From Paracoccus sp. S1E-3 (lineage in GTDB: Bacteria; Pseudomonadota; Alphaproteobacteria; Rhodobacterales; Rhodobacteraceae), in assembly GCF_013868135.1 (NCBI RefSeq), contig NZ_JACEMU010000004.1, positions 1,550,001 through 1,614,000 on the forward strand: a DNA stretch of 64,000 bases, given 5' to 3'. This document shows positions 1 to 11,144 of this stretch, piece by piece. The notes beneath the pieces were generated by a model. It searched no databases, was not told where the DNA came from, and saw nothing but the letters and a program-made list of their open reading frames with translations. Each line of letters starts with the position of its first letter. The first letter of the stretch is position 1. Position numbers and translations under genes: made by a program.

Positions 1-1
1 C

Positions 2-511
2 GATCTGACCTATTTCCACGAGGATCTGGAAGACGAGATCACCTTCAGTGGCACCCCGCTGCCGGATGGCACGAATTATTACAATCAGGACGGCACCAGC
101 AAACGCCGGGGGGTGGAGATCGCGGCCAGCCTGCGGGCGACGGACAGCCTCAGCTTCGGGGCGAATTACACCTATCTGCACGCCAAGAACCCCGATGGCA
201 GCGTCGAAACCCGCCGCCCGCGCCACCAGCTTGGCCTGAATGCGGCATGGCTGTTCGCGGAAGGGCGCGGCAGCCTGTCGGGCGATGTGATCCATGTCGC
301 GGGCAATTACGATCAGCAGTTCTTCGGCAGCTTCGCCACCGAGGAACTGCCGGATTACACTGTCGTCAATGTCGCCGCAGGCTATGATCTGACCGACAAG
401 GTGCGGCTGACGGGGCGCGTGGTGAACCTGTTCGACGAAGATTACAGCGATGTCTGGGGCTATCCGGCGCGGGGCCGGACGGCCTATCTGGGGCTGGCGG
501 CGAAATGGTAA
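2..511 (+). CDS. TonB-dependent receptor, C-terminal part (5' end outside window)
   Basis: The reading frame is open from base 2 to the TAA at 509-511 and is cut by the left window edge. The visible 169 residues have the alternating pattern of a 22-stranded outer-membrane barrel and end in a TonB-receptor C-terminus: a VVNLFDEDYSDVWGYP stretch, then GRTAYLGLAAKW with a terminal aromatic. Such receptors import metal chelates or cobalamin using TonB energy. The stop overlaps the start of the next gene, which encodes a periplasmic binding protein of a BtuF-like importer, so a corrinoid (BtuB-like) substrate is likely. The plug domain and TonB box are not visible, so a siderophore or heme substrate remains possible. 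Confidence 0.9.
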   Translation, partial: DLTYFHEDLEDEITFSGTPLPDGTNYYNQDGTSKRRGVEIAASLRATDSLSFGANYTYLHAKNPDGSVETRRPRHQLGLNAAWLFAEGRGSLSGDVIHVAGNYDQQFFGSFATEELPDYTVVNVAAGYDLTDKVRLTGRVVNLFDEDYSDVWGYPARGRTAYLGLAAKW

Positions 512-1275
512 GGCTCGCCGCCGCGCTTGTGATCACACTCGCAGGCGCGGCGGCGGCTGATGCCCCCGCACGGGTGGTGTCGCTGAACCTCTGCACCGAT
601 CAGCTGGCCATGCTGATCGCGGCGCCCGGCCAGCTGCAATCGGTTTCGTGGCTGGCCGCCGATCCTTCGGTCTCGCTGATGCCCGATCAGGCGCGCGCCG
701 TGGGCCTGAACCATGGCAGCGCCGAGGAGGTGTTTCTGCAAGCCCCCGATCTGGTGCTGGCGGGCACCTACTCCACCGGCCCCACCACCGAGATGCTGCG
801 CCGCCTTGGTCTGCGGGTCGAAACCCTGCCGCCCGCCACCTCGATCGAGGATGTGCGCGCCGGCATCACCCGGATGGGCACGCTTCTGGGCCAGCCCGCG
901 CGCGCGGCGCAGGTGCTGGCCGATTTCGACGCCCGCCTTGCCGCCCTGCCGGAAGGCGCGCCACGCCAGGCCACCACTTACGGCGCGAATGGCTATACCA
1001 CCGGGGCGGACAGCCTGTCCGGCGACGTGATGCGCCGGGCCGGGCTGATGCTGATGACCGAAGGCGCCGGCCAGATGGCGCTGGAGCAGCTGGTCATGGC
1101 CGCGCCCGAACTGATCGTCACCGGCAGCCGCTATCCCACCCCGTCGCGCGCCGAAAGCGTGCTGGATCATCCGGCCTTCGCCGCGATCCCGGCCGACCGC
1201 GCGATGGTGCCCGACCGCGACTGGATCTGCGGCCTGCCGGCAGTTGCCGGCACCGCCGAAAGGCTCGCGAGATGA
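505..1275 (+). CDS. ABC importer periplasmic binding protein, BtuF/cobalamin-type
   Basis: A 256-residue helical-backbone (class III) solute-binding protein with an N-terminal signal peptide of about 18 residues ending AAAADA. Family signatures include RVVSLNLCTDQL near residue 24, the SAEEVFLQAPDLVLAG segment near residue 72 and a C-terminal DWICGLPA. This family binds cobalamin, heme or ferric chelates for FecCD-type permeases. The ATG lies inside the last codons of the receptor gene (7-base overlap), and its TGA overlaps the permease start by 4 bases, so receptor, binding protein, permease and ATPase form one translationally coupled operon. The corrinoid assignment is inferred from order and family; there is no direct proof. 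Confidence 0.82.
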   Translation: MVRLAAALVITLAGAAAADAPARVVSLNLCTDQLAMLIAAPGQLQSVSWLAADPSVSLMPDQARAVGLNHGSAEEVFLQAPDLVLAGTYSTGPTTEMLRRLGLRVETLPPATSIEDVRAGITRMGTLLGQPARAAQVLADFDARLAALPEGAPRQATTYGANGYTTGADSLSGDVMRRAGLMLMTEGAGQMALEQLVMAAPELIVTGSRYPTPSRAESVLDHPAFAAIPADRAMVPDRDWICGLPAVAGTAERLAR

Positions 1276-2246
1276 GGGTGCTGCTGCCGCTCGCCGCCCT
1301 GTGCGTGGCGCTGATGCTGGCCTCACTGCTGATCGGGCCCGCAGACGCAAGCCTGAGCGACAGCCTGACCGCGCTATGGACCGGCGACGGCGCGCTGGGA
1401 CTGGTGATGCGGGAAATCCGTGCCCCGCGCGCGCTGCTGGGCTTCATGGTCGGCGCGGCGCTCGGGTTGTCGGGCGCAGCGATGCAGGGCTATCTGCGCA
1501 ACCCACTGGCCGAGCCGGGGCTGATCGGGGTTTCGGCCTCGGCTGCGCTGGGGGCGGTGATCGCGCTGCAGACCGGCTTTGCCGCCGCTTTCGCGCTGGC
1601 GCTGCCGGTGGTGGCGCTGTCGGGCGCGGTGCTGGCGGTGGCGCTGATCGTGCTGATGGCCGGTCCGGGTGGCGGATCGCTGGCGCTGATCCTTGCCGGC
1701 GTGGCGATTTCGGCGCTGGCGGGGGCGCTGACCTCGCTGGTGCTGAACCTCTCGCCCAACCCCTTCGCCGCCAATGAGATCGTGTTCTGGATGATGGGAT
1801 CGCTGGCCGACAGATCATGGCAGCATGTCGCCATCGCCGCCCCTTTCATGGCGGCCGGCGCGTTGCTGGTTGCGGGAACCGGGCGCGGCCTTGATGCCCT
1901 GACCCTGGGCGAGGACGCCGCCGCCTCGCTGGGGATCGACCTGCCCCGCCTGCGCCTGCGGCTGGTGCTGGGCATCGCTGCCATGGTCGGCGCGGCCACG
2001 GCGGTAGCGGGCGCCATCGGCTTCGTCGGTCTGGTCGTGCCGCATCTGCTGCGCGGCGCGGTGAGCGCACGGCCGGGCCGGCTTCTGGCGGCCTCCGCGC
2101 TTGGCGGCGCGGCGCTGGTGCTGGGCGCCGACATCGCCGTGCGGCTGGTGCTGCCGGGCCGCGACCTGAAACTGGGCGTGGTGATGGCGCTGATCGGCGC
2201 GCCGGTCTTTCTGCAGCTGATCTGGCGGCAAAGGCGGGGGCGCTGA
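1272..2246 (+). CDS. FecCD/BtuC-family ABC importer permease
   Basis: A 324-residue polytopic inner-membrane protein of the BtuCD/FecCD type. Visible signatures are RAPRALLGFMVGAALGLSGA near residue 44, NPLAEPGLIGVSASAALGA near 77, and the cytoplasmic coupling region GAIGFVGLVVPH near residue 252 that contacts the ATPase. The start is the ATG that overlaps the previous stop (ATGA); the frame is open further upstream but that part is antisense-like noise over the binding-protein gene. The stop overlaps the ATPase start by one base. It forms the transmembrane channel for the chelate delivered by the binding protein, probably a corrinoid. Confidence 0.88.
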   Translation: MRVLLPLAALCVALMLASLLIGPADASLSDSLTALWTGDGALGLVMREIRAPRALLGFMVGAALGLSGAAMQGYLRNPLAEPGLIGVSASAALGAVIALQTGFAAAFALALPVVALSGAVLAVALIVLMAGPGGGSLALILAGVAISALAGALTSLVLNLSPNPFAANEIVFWMMGSLADRSWQHVAIAAPFMAAGALLVAGTGRGLDALTLGEDAAASLGIDLPRLRLRLVLGIAAMVGAATAVAGAIGFVGLVVPHLLRGAVSARPGRLLAASALGGAALVLGADIAVRLVLPGRDLKLGVVMALIGAPVFLQLIWRQRRGR

Positions 2247-2986
2247 TGCGACTGGAGATCAACGACCTGAGCGTCAGGCGCGGTTCCCGGCTGACCGTCG
2301 ATCATGCCAGCCTGTCCGCCGGACCGGGCGAATTCATCGGCCTGATCGGCCCCAATGGCGCCGGCAAGACCAGCCTGATGCGCGCCGCGCTCGGGCTGAT
2401 CCCGGCCAGCGGTATCTCCTCGCTGGCTGCACTGGCCCCCGGCCGCCGGGCGCTGACCGCCGCGTGGTTGCCCCAGACCCGCGAAGCCGCCTGGCCCATC
2501 ACCGCCGAGGCGCTGATCCGTCTGGGGCGCATTCCCCAGGCCCGCCCCGATGCCGATCCAGCCCGGATCGAGGCCGCGATGACGCGCATGGACGTTACCC
2601 ATCTGCGCGCCCGGCCGGTGACGGAACTGTCGGGGGGCGAGCAGGCCCGCGTGCTGATCGCCCGTGCCTTGGCACAGGACACGCCGATCCTGATGGCGGA
2701 CGAGCCGATTGCCGGCCTCGATCCCGCGCATCAGATCGGGGCGATGAACAGTTTTCGCGCGCTGGCTGAGGATGGCCGGCTGGTGATCGCATCGCTGCAC
2801 GACCTCGGCCTGGCCGCACGCAGTTGCACCCGGCTGGTCTTGATGAACGAAGGCCGCGTCGTTGCCGATGGGCCGCCCGCGCAGGTGCTGACCCCGGCCC
2901 TGCTGGCGCAGGTCTTCGGGATCGAGGGCTACATCGGCCAAACCCCGGACGGCCCGGTCTTCCAGATCTTGCGTCTGACACGGTAA
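2246..2986 (+). CDS. ABC importer ATPase, BtuD/FecE type
   Basis: A 246-residue ATP-binding subunit. It has Walker A GPNGAGKT at residues 35-42, a signature motif LSGGEQARVLIARAL near 129, Walker B ILMADEP near 149 with a following GLDPAHQ D-loop, and an H-loop SLHD. It is the last gene of the receptor-binding protein-permease-ATPase operon and would power uptake of the chelate or corrinoid at the inner membrane. It is convergent with katG; the hairpin at 3141-3164 lies between them. Confidence 0.88.
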   Translation: MRLEINDLSVRRGSRLTVDHASLSAGPGEFIGLIGPNGAGKTSLMRAALGLIPASGISSLAALAPGRRALTAAWLPQTREAAWPITAEALIRLGRIPQARPDADPARIEAAMTRMDVTHLRARPVTELSGGEQARVLIARALAQDTPILMADEPIAGLDPAHQIGAMNSFRALAEDGRLVIASLHDLGLAARSCTRLVLMNEGRVVADGPPAQVLTPALLAQVFGIEGYIGQTPDGPVFQILRLTR

Positions 2987-3140
2987 GGAAAAAGGGGCGG
3001 CTCTCCGGGCCTCTCCATGCCTCACCGGGGGCACCTGAGGCCGCGCCCACCCTTTCTGGCGCAGGGCCGGGACATCGAGGGCTAATTCGCCGCAACCCGG
3101 ACGGCCCTCATCCCCCCCCTCACCGCAGCGGCCCATGAAA

Positions 3141-3164
3141 AAGGGGCCGGTCGCCCGGCCCCTT
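3141..3164 (-). terminator. Rho-independent terminator of katG (possibly bidirectional)
   Basis: A perfect 10-base-pair stem (AAGGGGCCGG / CCGGCCCCTT) closes a 4-base loop. On the minus strand the stem is followed at once by a run of T (CCCCTTTTTCATG), 22 bases past the katG stop. On the plus strand the downstream side is also pyrimidine-rich (CATTCCTTTAAG), so it could also end the importer operon arriving from the left. The rest of the 199-base gap from 2987 holds nothing else I recognise. Confidence 0.8.
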
Positions 3165-3185
3165 CATTCCTTTAAGCATCCCGGA

Positions 3186-5501
<2,316 letters not shown>

Positions 5502-6407
5502 ATGCAATCCCTGACCATGAAACAGCTGCGCTATTTCGAGGCGCTCGCCCGCACCGGCCAGTTCGGGCGGGCGGCGGAAGATTGCGCGATCACTCAGCCG
5601 GCGCTGTCCATGCAGATCAAGGAACTGGAAAACGTGGTCGGCGCTCCGCTGGTCGAACGTGGGGCGCGGAAGGTGCGGCTGACCGCGCTCGGCCATCAAT
5701 TCGCCGCCCGCGCCCGCGACATCCTGCGCGCCGTGGACGAACTGGGCGACCTGGCCCGCGCCGATGGCGACACCCTGTCGGGGCCGTTGCGCATCGGCGT
5801 CATCCCCACGATCGCCCCCTATCTGCTGCCGCGCCTGATCCAGGCGCTGCACCGGCAATTCCCCGGCCTCGATCCGCAACCGCGCGAGACCGTGACCCAG
5901 CGCCTGATCGAGGATCTGCTGGAATCCCGGCTGGATATCGCCATCGTGGCGCTGCCGGTATCCGAACCGGCCCTTCTGGAAACCCCCCTGTTCGACGAGG
6001 AATTCGTGCTGGTGCGGGCCGCCGCCGATGACGACAAGCCCGTTCCGGGCCCCGAGGGCCTGCAACAGATGCGTCTGCTGCTGCTGGAGGAAGGCCATTG
6101 CTTCCGCGATCAGGCGCTGTCCTTCTGCAAGCTGCCCGCACCCGCCCGCGGGCTGATGGAGGGCAGTTCGCTCTCCACCCTCGTGCAGATGGTCGGGGCG
6201 GGTATCGGGGTGACGCTGATCCCCGAAATGGCGGTCGAGGTCGAGACGCGCCTCGCCAGCGTTTCGGTCGCGCGGCTGGCGGCGCCGCGCCCCTCGCGGA
6301 CCATCGGCATGGTCTGGCGCAAGTCGAACCCGCTGGCAGACCGCTTCATCCAGATCGCCCAGATCGTGATGAGGATCGGGCAGCGCCAGATGCCGGTCGG
6401 GGGCTGA
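5502..6407 (+). CDS. oxyR: Hydrogen-peroxide sensor, LysR-type regulator OxyR
   Basis: A 301-residue LysR-type activator. The N-terminal winged helix (residues 1-65, KQLRYFEALARTGQFGRAAE and TQPALSMQIKELE) binds DNA. The C-terminal sensor contains both redox cysteines in the OxyR signature CFRDQALSFC, C200 and C209, equivalent to the two cysteines that form the regulatory disulfide under peroxide. The C-terminal IGMVWRKSNP is also OxyR-like. Location opposite katG supports the assignment. A second in-frame ATG at 5517 is possible; neither start has a clear ribosome-binding site. Confidence 0.95.
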   Translation: MQSLTMKQLRYFEALARTGQFGRAAEDCAITQPALSMQIKELENVVGAPLVERGARKVRLTALGHQFAARARDILRAVDELGDLARADGDTLSGPLRIGVIPTIAPYLLPRLIQALHRQFPGLDPQPRETVTQRLIEDLLESRLDIAIVALPVSEPALLETPLFDEEFVLVRAAADDDKPVPGPEGLQQMRLLLLEEGHCFRDQALSFCKLPAPARGLMEGSSLSTLVQMVGAGIGVTLIPEMAVEVETRLASVSVARLAAPRPSRTIGMVWRKSNPLADRFIQIAQIVMRIGQRQMPVGG

Positions 6408-6447
6408 AGCTGGCCCGACATCGCCGGTTTCCGGAGTCCTCCGCCGG

Positions 6448-7245
6448 TCAGTCTTCCTCGGCCGCCTGTCCGAGCGTCCAGTAATTCGACAGATCAACCT
6501 GCTGCGGGTCCAGATCGGCGCCGTCCAGATGAGCGCGCAAGGCGGCGATCGCTGCGCGCTCGCCCCCCGCCCAGATATAGGTGCCGCGCGGCGGGATCAC
6601 CGGGATCAGTCGGGTCATGGCCTGCGCGTCGCGCGGATCATAGGCATGCCAATGGATCTGCGCCCCCTCGGGTGCGCGCAGGTCGATCCGTGCCTCGGGC
6701 GCTTCGATCAGGATATGGGCGGTGACCTGCGCGTCACCCGGCAGCATCTCCAGCCAGTTGGCGATGGCAGGCAGCGCCGTTTCATCCCCGATCAGCACAA
6801 AGCGATCCGCCTGCGGCACCAGGACCGAGGCGCGGGGACCGCCCAGATATAGCTCCTGCCCAACCATGACGCGGGCGGCCCATCTGCCCGCAACCCCATG
6901 CCCATGCAGCACGAAATCGATCTGCAACACGCCCGAGGCCGGGTCGAAGGCGCGCGGTGTATATTCGCGCGAAATGGCCGGCGGGTCTTGCGGCCAGTGC
7001 AGCCGCCCCTCGCCCTGCACCGGCAGGCTGAGCGCGCCGGTCTCGGGATCGGGCAGAAACAGCTTCACGTGATCGTCGGGGCCGAGGCTTTCAAAGGCCG
7101 GATGGCTGCGGCCGTCGGCCTCGAACGCGGCCAGTTGCGGGCCGGACAACGTGACCCGGCGCAGGCGTGGCGACAGATCGGTGACAGCGGTCACCTGCAA
7201 GGCGCGCAGGGTAATGGGAAAACGGCGTTTATCGGGGGCAGTCAT
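6448..7245 (-). CDS. Siderophore-interacting family FAD/NAD(P)H reductase (ViuB-like)
   Basis: A 265-residue flavoprotein with an N-terminal FAD-binding barrel (SREYTPRAFD near residue 94 is the flavin-contacting RxYTxR motif) and a C-terminal SIP domain (WAGGERAAIAALRAHL near residue 226). Known relatives reduce ferric siderophores in the cytoplasm. It starts 18 bases after the last permease gene of the osmoprotectant-type importer, so it looks like the last gene of that operon and not of the siderophore importer, which lies divergently beyond the operon's start. It could serve the siderophore system in trans or reduce a product of the operon's lyase; the sequence cannot decide. Confidence 0.85.
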   Translation of the reverse strand: MTAPDKRRFPITLRALQVTAVTDLSPRLRRVTLSGPQLAAFEADGRSHPAFESLGPDDHVKLFLPDPETGALSLPVQGEGRLHWPQDPPAISREYTPRAFDPASGVLQIDFVLHGHGVAGRWAARVMVGQELYLGGPRASVLVPQADRFVLIGDETALPAIANWLEMLPGDAQVTAHILIEAPEARIDLRAPEGAQIHWHAYDPRDAQAMTRLIPVIPPRGTYIWAGGERAAIAALRAHLDGADLDPQQVDLSNYWTLGQAAEED

Positions 7246-7263
7246 CAGGTTCTCCGGGGTAGG

Positions 7264-8004
7264 TCAGCCCTGCGCCAGACCGATGCGGCGCGACAAGCGG
7301 CCTTCCAGCGCTTGAAAGGCTTCGTAAATCAGGATCGCCAGCAGGCCGACCACCAGCCCGCCCTGCACGACGAAAGCGGTGTTCGCGGACAGAAGCCCGG
7401 CGATGATCACCTCGCCCAGCGTCTTGGCCGCCACCGTGGAGCCGATCGTCGCCGTCGCCAGCGAGATCACCGCCGACAGCCGCATCCCGGCCAGAACCAG
7501 CGGCATCGCCAACGGCAGTTCCACCTGCCACAGGCGCTGGCGCGGGGTCATGCCCATGGCGCGGGCGGCCTCGGTCACCTCGGGGCGCTGATCGGTCAGC
7601 CCGGTCAATGTGTTCTCGAAGATCGGCAGCAACCCATAGAGAAACAGCGCCACCAGCGTCGGCCCGGCGCCAAAGCCCATCACCGGGACCGCCAGCGCCA
7701 GCACCGCCACCGGCGGGAAGGTCTGCCCGACCGAGGTGACGGTCCGCGCCAGCGGCAGAAACTCACGCCCCGCCGGTCGGGTGACCAGCACCCCCAGACC
7801 CACCGCCACCAGCGTCGCGGCCAGCACCGCCAGCGCCACCAGCCCCAGATGCGACAGCGTCAGGCTCATCAGGCTGGTCTGGGTATAGATCGGCGGGGCG
7901 TTGTTGCGGGTCAGCGGTTCAAACAGCGGCGCGAAGCTTTCCGGGCTGAACAGAAAGGCCAGCAGGAACAGCACCGCCAGCGCCAGAAGCAATCGCCCGA
8001 TCAT
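7264..8004 (-). CDS. Osmoprotectant-type ABC importer permease 2 (YehW/OpuCB-like)
   Basis: A 246-residue inner-membrane permease with an N-terminal membrane anchor, then the binding-protein-dependent transport domain; the EAA-like loop reads EAARAMGMTPRQRLWQVELPLAMPL near residue 148. The ATG overlaps the ATPase stop by 4 bases. It is the shorter partner of the 399-410-residue permease upstream; relatives import glycine betaine, choline, carnitine or, in EgtUV, ergothioneine. The gene order binding protein, long permease, ATPase, short permease equals E. coli yehZYXW. Confidence 0.88.
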   Translation of the reverse strand: MIGRLLLALAVLFLLAFLFSPESFAPLFEPLTRNNAPPIYTQTSLMSLTLSHLGLVALAVLAATLVAVGLGVLVTRPAGREFLPLARTVTSVGQTFPPVAVLALAVPVMGFGAGPTLVALFLYGLLPIFENTLTGLTDQRPEVTEAARAMGMTPRQRLWQVELPLAMPLVLAGMRLSAVISLATATIGSTVAAKTLGEVIIAGLLSANTAFVVQGGLVVGLLAILIYEAFQALEGRLSRRIGLAQG

Positions 8005-8966
8005 GGCGCGACGACCCCGGTGGCCGCCCGCCGTTCGGCGCCGATACCGGCCCCGGCAGCGCGTGCGCGCAGCGCCGCCAGCGTGACCACACCGCCGCCC
8101 TGAACCGGCAGGCGGTCGCGCCCGGTCCACAGGCAATCGGCAAGCGCGTCGCGCAGGCTGGCCTCGGGCGAGATCGGCGCACCCGGCGCCTCGCCCGGCT
8201 GGACCAGATCGGCCACCCGCGACAGCGACAGCAGGCGGAAGGGACGCTCGCCTGTGCCGATCAGCGCCTGCACGAAGGGCGTGGCGGGATTGGTCAGGAT
8301 ATCGGCGGGGGGTGCGTATTGCAGCAGCTGACCCTTGTCCATGACGGCGATCCGGTCGCCCAGGGCCACCGCTTCCTCCATGTCATGGGTGACGATGACC
8401 AGCGTGGTGCCCAGCCGGCGCTGCAAGGCGCGCAGATCCTCTTGCGCCTTGGCCCGGATCACCGGGTCGAGCGCGCCGAAGGGTTCATCCATCAACAGCA
8501 GTTCCGGCCGCGCCGCCAGCGCCCGCGCGACGCCCACCCGCTGCTGCTGGCCGCCCGACAGCTCATGCGGCAGGCGGTCGCGAAACTGCCCCGGATCCAG
8601 CTGGAACATCTCCAGCAGCTCATTGACGCGGGCGCGGATTTCAGCGTCGGGCCAGCCCAGCAGGCGCGGCACCGTGGCGATGTTCTGTGCGACCGTGCGA
8701 TGCGGGAACAGCCCATGGCCCTGAATGGCATAGCCGATGCGCCGGCGCAGCAGATGAGGCTCGATGGCCGCGGTGTCCTGTCCGTCGATCAGCACCCGGC
8801 CCGCACTGGGTTCGACCAGCCGGTTGATCATCCGCAGCAGCGTCGTCTTGCCCGAACCCGAGGTGCCGACAAGCGCCGTGATCTGGCCGGTTTCCACCGT
8901 CAGGCTGACATCATCGACGACGGCGGCGCCGTCATAGCGCTTGGTCAGGTTCCGGATCTCGATCAT
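8001..8966 (-). CDS. Osmoprotectant-type ABC importer ATPase (YehX/OpuCA-like)
   Basis: A 321-residue ATPase: Walker A GTSGSGKT at residues 34-41, signature LSGGQQQRVGVARALA near 136, Walker B LLLMDEPFGALDP near 156 and H-loop VTHDMEEA near 190. About 85 residues after the nucleotide-binding fold form the C-terminal regulatory extension seen in OpuCA relatives, where tandem CBS domains sense ionic strength; here it is too short and divergent to be sure of a CBS fold. The frame runs on upstream over the permease gene, but the ATG at 8966 overlapping the permease stop is the start that matches the family. Confidence 0.9.
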   Translation of the reverse strand: MIEIRNLTKRYDGAAVVDDVSLTVETGQITALVGTSGSGKTTLLRMINRLVEPSAGRVLIDGQDTAAIEPHLLRRRIGYAIQGHGLFPHRTVAQNIATVPRLLGWPDAEIRARVNELLEMFQLDPGQFRDRLPHELSGGQQQRVGVARALAARPELLLMDEPFGALDPVIRAKAQEDLRALQRRLGTTLVIVTHDMEEAVALGDRIAVMDKGQLLQYAPPADILTNPATPFVQALIGTGERPFRLLSLSRVADLVQPGEAPGAPISPEASLRDALADCLWTGRDRLPVQGGGVVTLAALRARAAGAGIGAERRAATGVVAP

Positions 8967-10159
8967 GCACCGATCCTTTCCGGTCGGGACGGCCCCAGCG
9001 CCGCGACCAGCAGGTCGAGCGCGATGCCGGCAATCAGCGCCAGCGCAATGGTGGGCAGCGCGCCCAGCAGCACCAGATCCATCGCGGTCTGGTTCAGGCC
9101 CTGAAAGACAAAGGTGCCGAAACCGCCGCCGCCGATCAGCCCGGCAATGACGGCGAGGCCGATATTCTGCACCAGCACGATGCGCACCGCGGTCAGGATC
9201 ACCGGCAGGGCCAGCGGGAACAGCACGCCGCGCAGCACCTGCCCCTCGGTCATGCCCAGCCCGAAAGCGGCGTCGCGCGCCGCCGGCGGCACGCCGCGCA
9301 GGCCCACCAGCGTATTCGACACCACCGGCAGCAGCGAATACAGAAACAGCGCCACCAGTGCCGGAAAGATGCCGATCCCGGCGACCCCAAGCGCCGCAGC
9401 GCCCGGCAGATTGGCCGCGATCCAGCCGAAGATCGGGATCATGATCCCGAACAGCGCCAGCGACGGGATGGTCTGCAGGATGTTCAGCACCCCCAGCACC
9501 GACCGGCGCAGGCGCGGCAGCAGATAAATGGCGGTGCCAATCGGCAACCCGATCAGCAGCGCCCCGCCGAGCGAGCCGAAGGCCAGCACCAGATGCCGCC
9601 CGGCCTCGCGCCAGAACAGGTCCTTGCGGGCCGCGTATTCGCGCATGACCGACACCCCGTCCAGCCAGCCCGACCACAGCACGCCGCCGATCACCGCGAC
9701 AGCCGCGCCCAACAGCAGCCAGCGCTGCGCGAGGGTCAGCCGCATCCGTGACAGCGCATCGGTGGCCAGCAGCGCAAAGGCCAGCAGCAGCAGCCAGAAG
9801 CCCGAGGCCGGGGCGACGCGGGCCAGCGTATTGCCCTCGGGCGTCAGGACGCGCGCCGCCGCCCCCAGCGCCAGCAGCGCCGCGACCACGCCGGCCGCAC
9901 CCAGCACCAGCCGCAGCCCAAGGGCCAGCCGCCCCGAGATCGCCGCCAGCAGCGCCAGCGCCAGCGCCGCCGTCAGCATCCACCCGGCAGGGCCAATGGC
10001 ATTGCCCAGCAGCACCCCCTCACCCGGCACGATCCGGTTGGCCTTGAACTGCACCAGCGGCAGGGCCAGCCCGGCCAAGCCGAGGGCCGCGAACAGCAGC
10101 CCCGGCCGGTTGAGCGGCGCGGACGCGGGCCGCGCGTCTTGAATGGGCATATCGGTCAT
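8963..10159 (-). CDS. Osmoprotectant-type ABC importer permease 1 (YehY-like, long form)
   Basis: A permease of about 398 residues. The N-terminal 180 residues hold several extra transmembrane helices not found in OpuCB, as in E. coli YehY, followed by the transport domain with the coupling loop AARDAAFGLGMTEGQVLRGV and a conserved GGGGFGTFVFQGL. Three in-frame ATGs (10192, 10159, 10150) are possible and none has a strong ribosome-binding site; I chose the middle one, and the longest version is 409 residues. The stop overlaps the ATPase start by 4 bases. Its role is to form the channel together with the short permease. Confidence 0.87.
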   Translation of the reverse strand: MTDMPIQDARPASAPLNRPGLLFAALGLAGLALPLVQFKANRIVPGEGVLLGNAIGPAGWMLTAALALALLAAISGRLALGLRLVLGAAGVVAALLALGAAARVLTPEGNTLARVAPASGFWLLLLAFALLATDALSRMRLTLAQRWLLLGAAVAVIGGVLWSGWLDGVSVMREYAARKDLFWREAGRHLVLAFGSLGGALLIGLPIGTAIYLLPRLRRSVLGVLNILQTIPSLALFGIMIPIFGWIAANLPGAAALGVAGIGIFPALVALFLYSLLPVVSNTLVGLRGVPPAARDAAFGLGMTEGQVLRGVLFPLALPVILTAVRIVLVQNIGLAVIAGLIGGGGFGTFVFQGLNQTAMDLVLLGALPTIALALIAGIALDLLVAALGPSRPERIGA

Positions 10160-10214
10160 CGGCTCGCGATCTGAGAAATGCGGGCGGCGCATGGGACGCG
10201 CCGCCCGGACGCTC

Positions 10215-11123
10215 TCACTTCAGGATGCCTTTCTGGGTCAGGTAGTCCTTGGCCACCGCGTTTGCGGGCTCGCCGCCGACCTGAATGCGGCCGTTCAGCT
10301 CCTGCAGGGTGACCAGATCGAGGCCCTCGAAGATCGGGTTCAGCACCTCGGCGATCTGGGGATGTTCGGCCAGCACGGCATCGCGGACCACCGGGGCGGG
10401 CTGATAGACCGGCTCGACGGTCTTGTCGTCTTCCATCACCACCAGCCCCGCCGGCGCAATACCGCCATCGGTGCCATAGACCATGGCCGCATTCACCCCC
10501 GAGGTCTGCTGCGCCGCCGCCGCGATGGTCGCCGCCGTGTCGCCGCCCGACAACTGCACCAGCTGATCCGGCGTCAGGGTAAAGCCATAGGTGGTCTGGA
10601 AGGCCGGCAGCGCGGCGGGCGAGGTGACGAATTCGCTGGACGCGGCCAGCTTCACCGCGCCGCCATCGGCGACATATTTGCCGAAATCGGACATGGTTTT
10701 CAGGTTGCCGCCATCGGCCACGTCCTTGCGCACCGCAATCGCCCAGGTGTTGTTGGCGGGCGATGGCGTCAACCAGGTCAGACCTGCGGGCTTGTCCAGT
10801 TCGGCCGCGCGGGCATAGCCCTCGGCGGCGTTTTTCCACACCGGGCTGTCGGCCTCGTTATGGAAGAAGGCGGCATTGCCGGTATATTCCGGGTAGATGT
10901 CGATCTGGCCCGAGGTCAGCGCGTCGCGCACGATCGGGGTGCCGCCCAGTTGCAGCTTGTCCTGCACAGGCAGGCCGGCATTCTGCAGGGCAAGCAGGAT
11001 GATATTGCCCAGCAGCCCGCCTTCGGTGTCGATCTTCGAGGAGACGACGATATCCTTGGCATGGGCGGCACCGGCGGCCAGCCCGATCAGGGCCGCGGCG
11101 GCCAGTGTGGTGAAGCGCTTCAT
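10215..11123 (-). CDS. Osmoprotectant-type periplasmic binding protein (OsmF/YehZ, EgtU-like family)
   Basis: A 302-residue secreted binding protein: signal peptide of about 22 residues ending AGAAHA, then the family start KDIVVSSKIDTEGGLLGNII, an IDIYPEYTGNA motif near residue 74 and a LTWLTPSPANNTWAIAVR segment near 114. In this family those segments build an aromatic cage for quaternary-amine substrates such as glycine betaine, choline or ergothioneine. It sits 21 bases after the lyase-family gene and upstream of the permeases, so substrate capture and the lyase are encoded on one transcript. The actual ligand is unknown. Confidence 0.9.
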   Translation of the reverse strand: MKRFTTLAAAALIGLAAGAAHAKDIVVSSKIDTEGGLLGNIILLALQNAGLPVQDKLQLGGTPIVRDALTSGQIDIYPEYTGNAAFFHNEADSPVWKNAAEGYARAAELDKPAGLTWLTPSPANNTWAIAVRKDVADGGNLKTMSDFGKYVADGGAVKLAASSEFVTSPAALPAFQTTYGFTLTPDQLVQLSGGDTAATIAAAAQQTSGVNAAMVYGTDGGIAPAGLVVMEDDKTVEPVYQPAPVVRDAVLAEHPQIAEVLNPIFEGLDLVTLQELNGRIQVGGEPANAVAKDYLTQKGILK

Positions 11124-11144
11124 CGCAAAAGCTCCTGTTTGCTG

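Noticed and set aside
1490..3136. A 548-codon open frame on the minus strand opposite the corrinoid-type importer
   Set aside because: It covers two well-supported plus-strand genes, and its composition and lack of domains mark it as a shadow.
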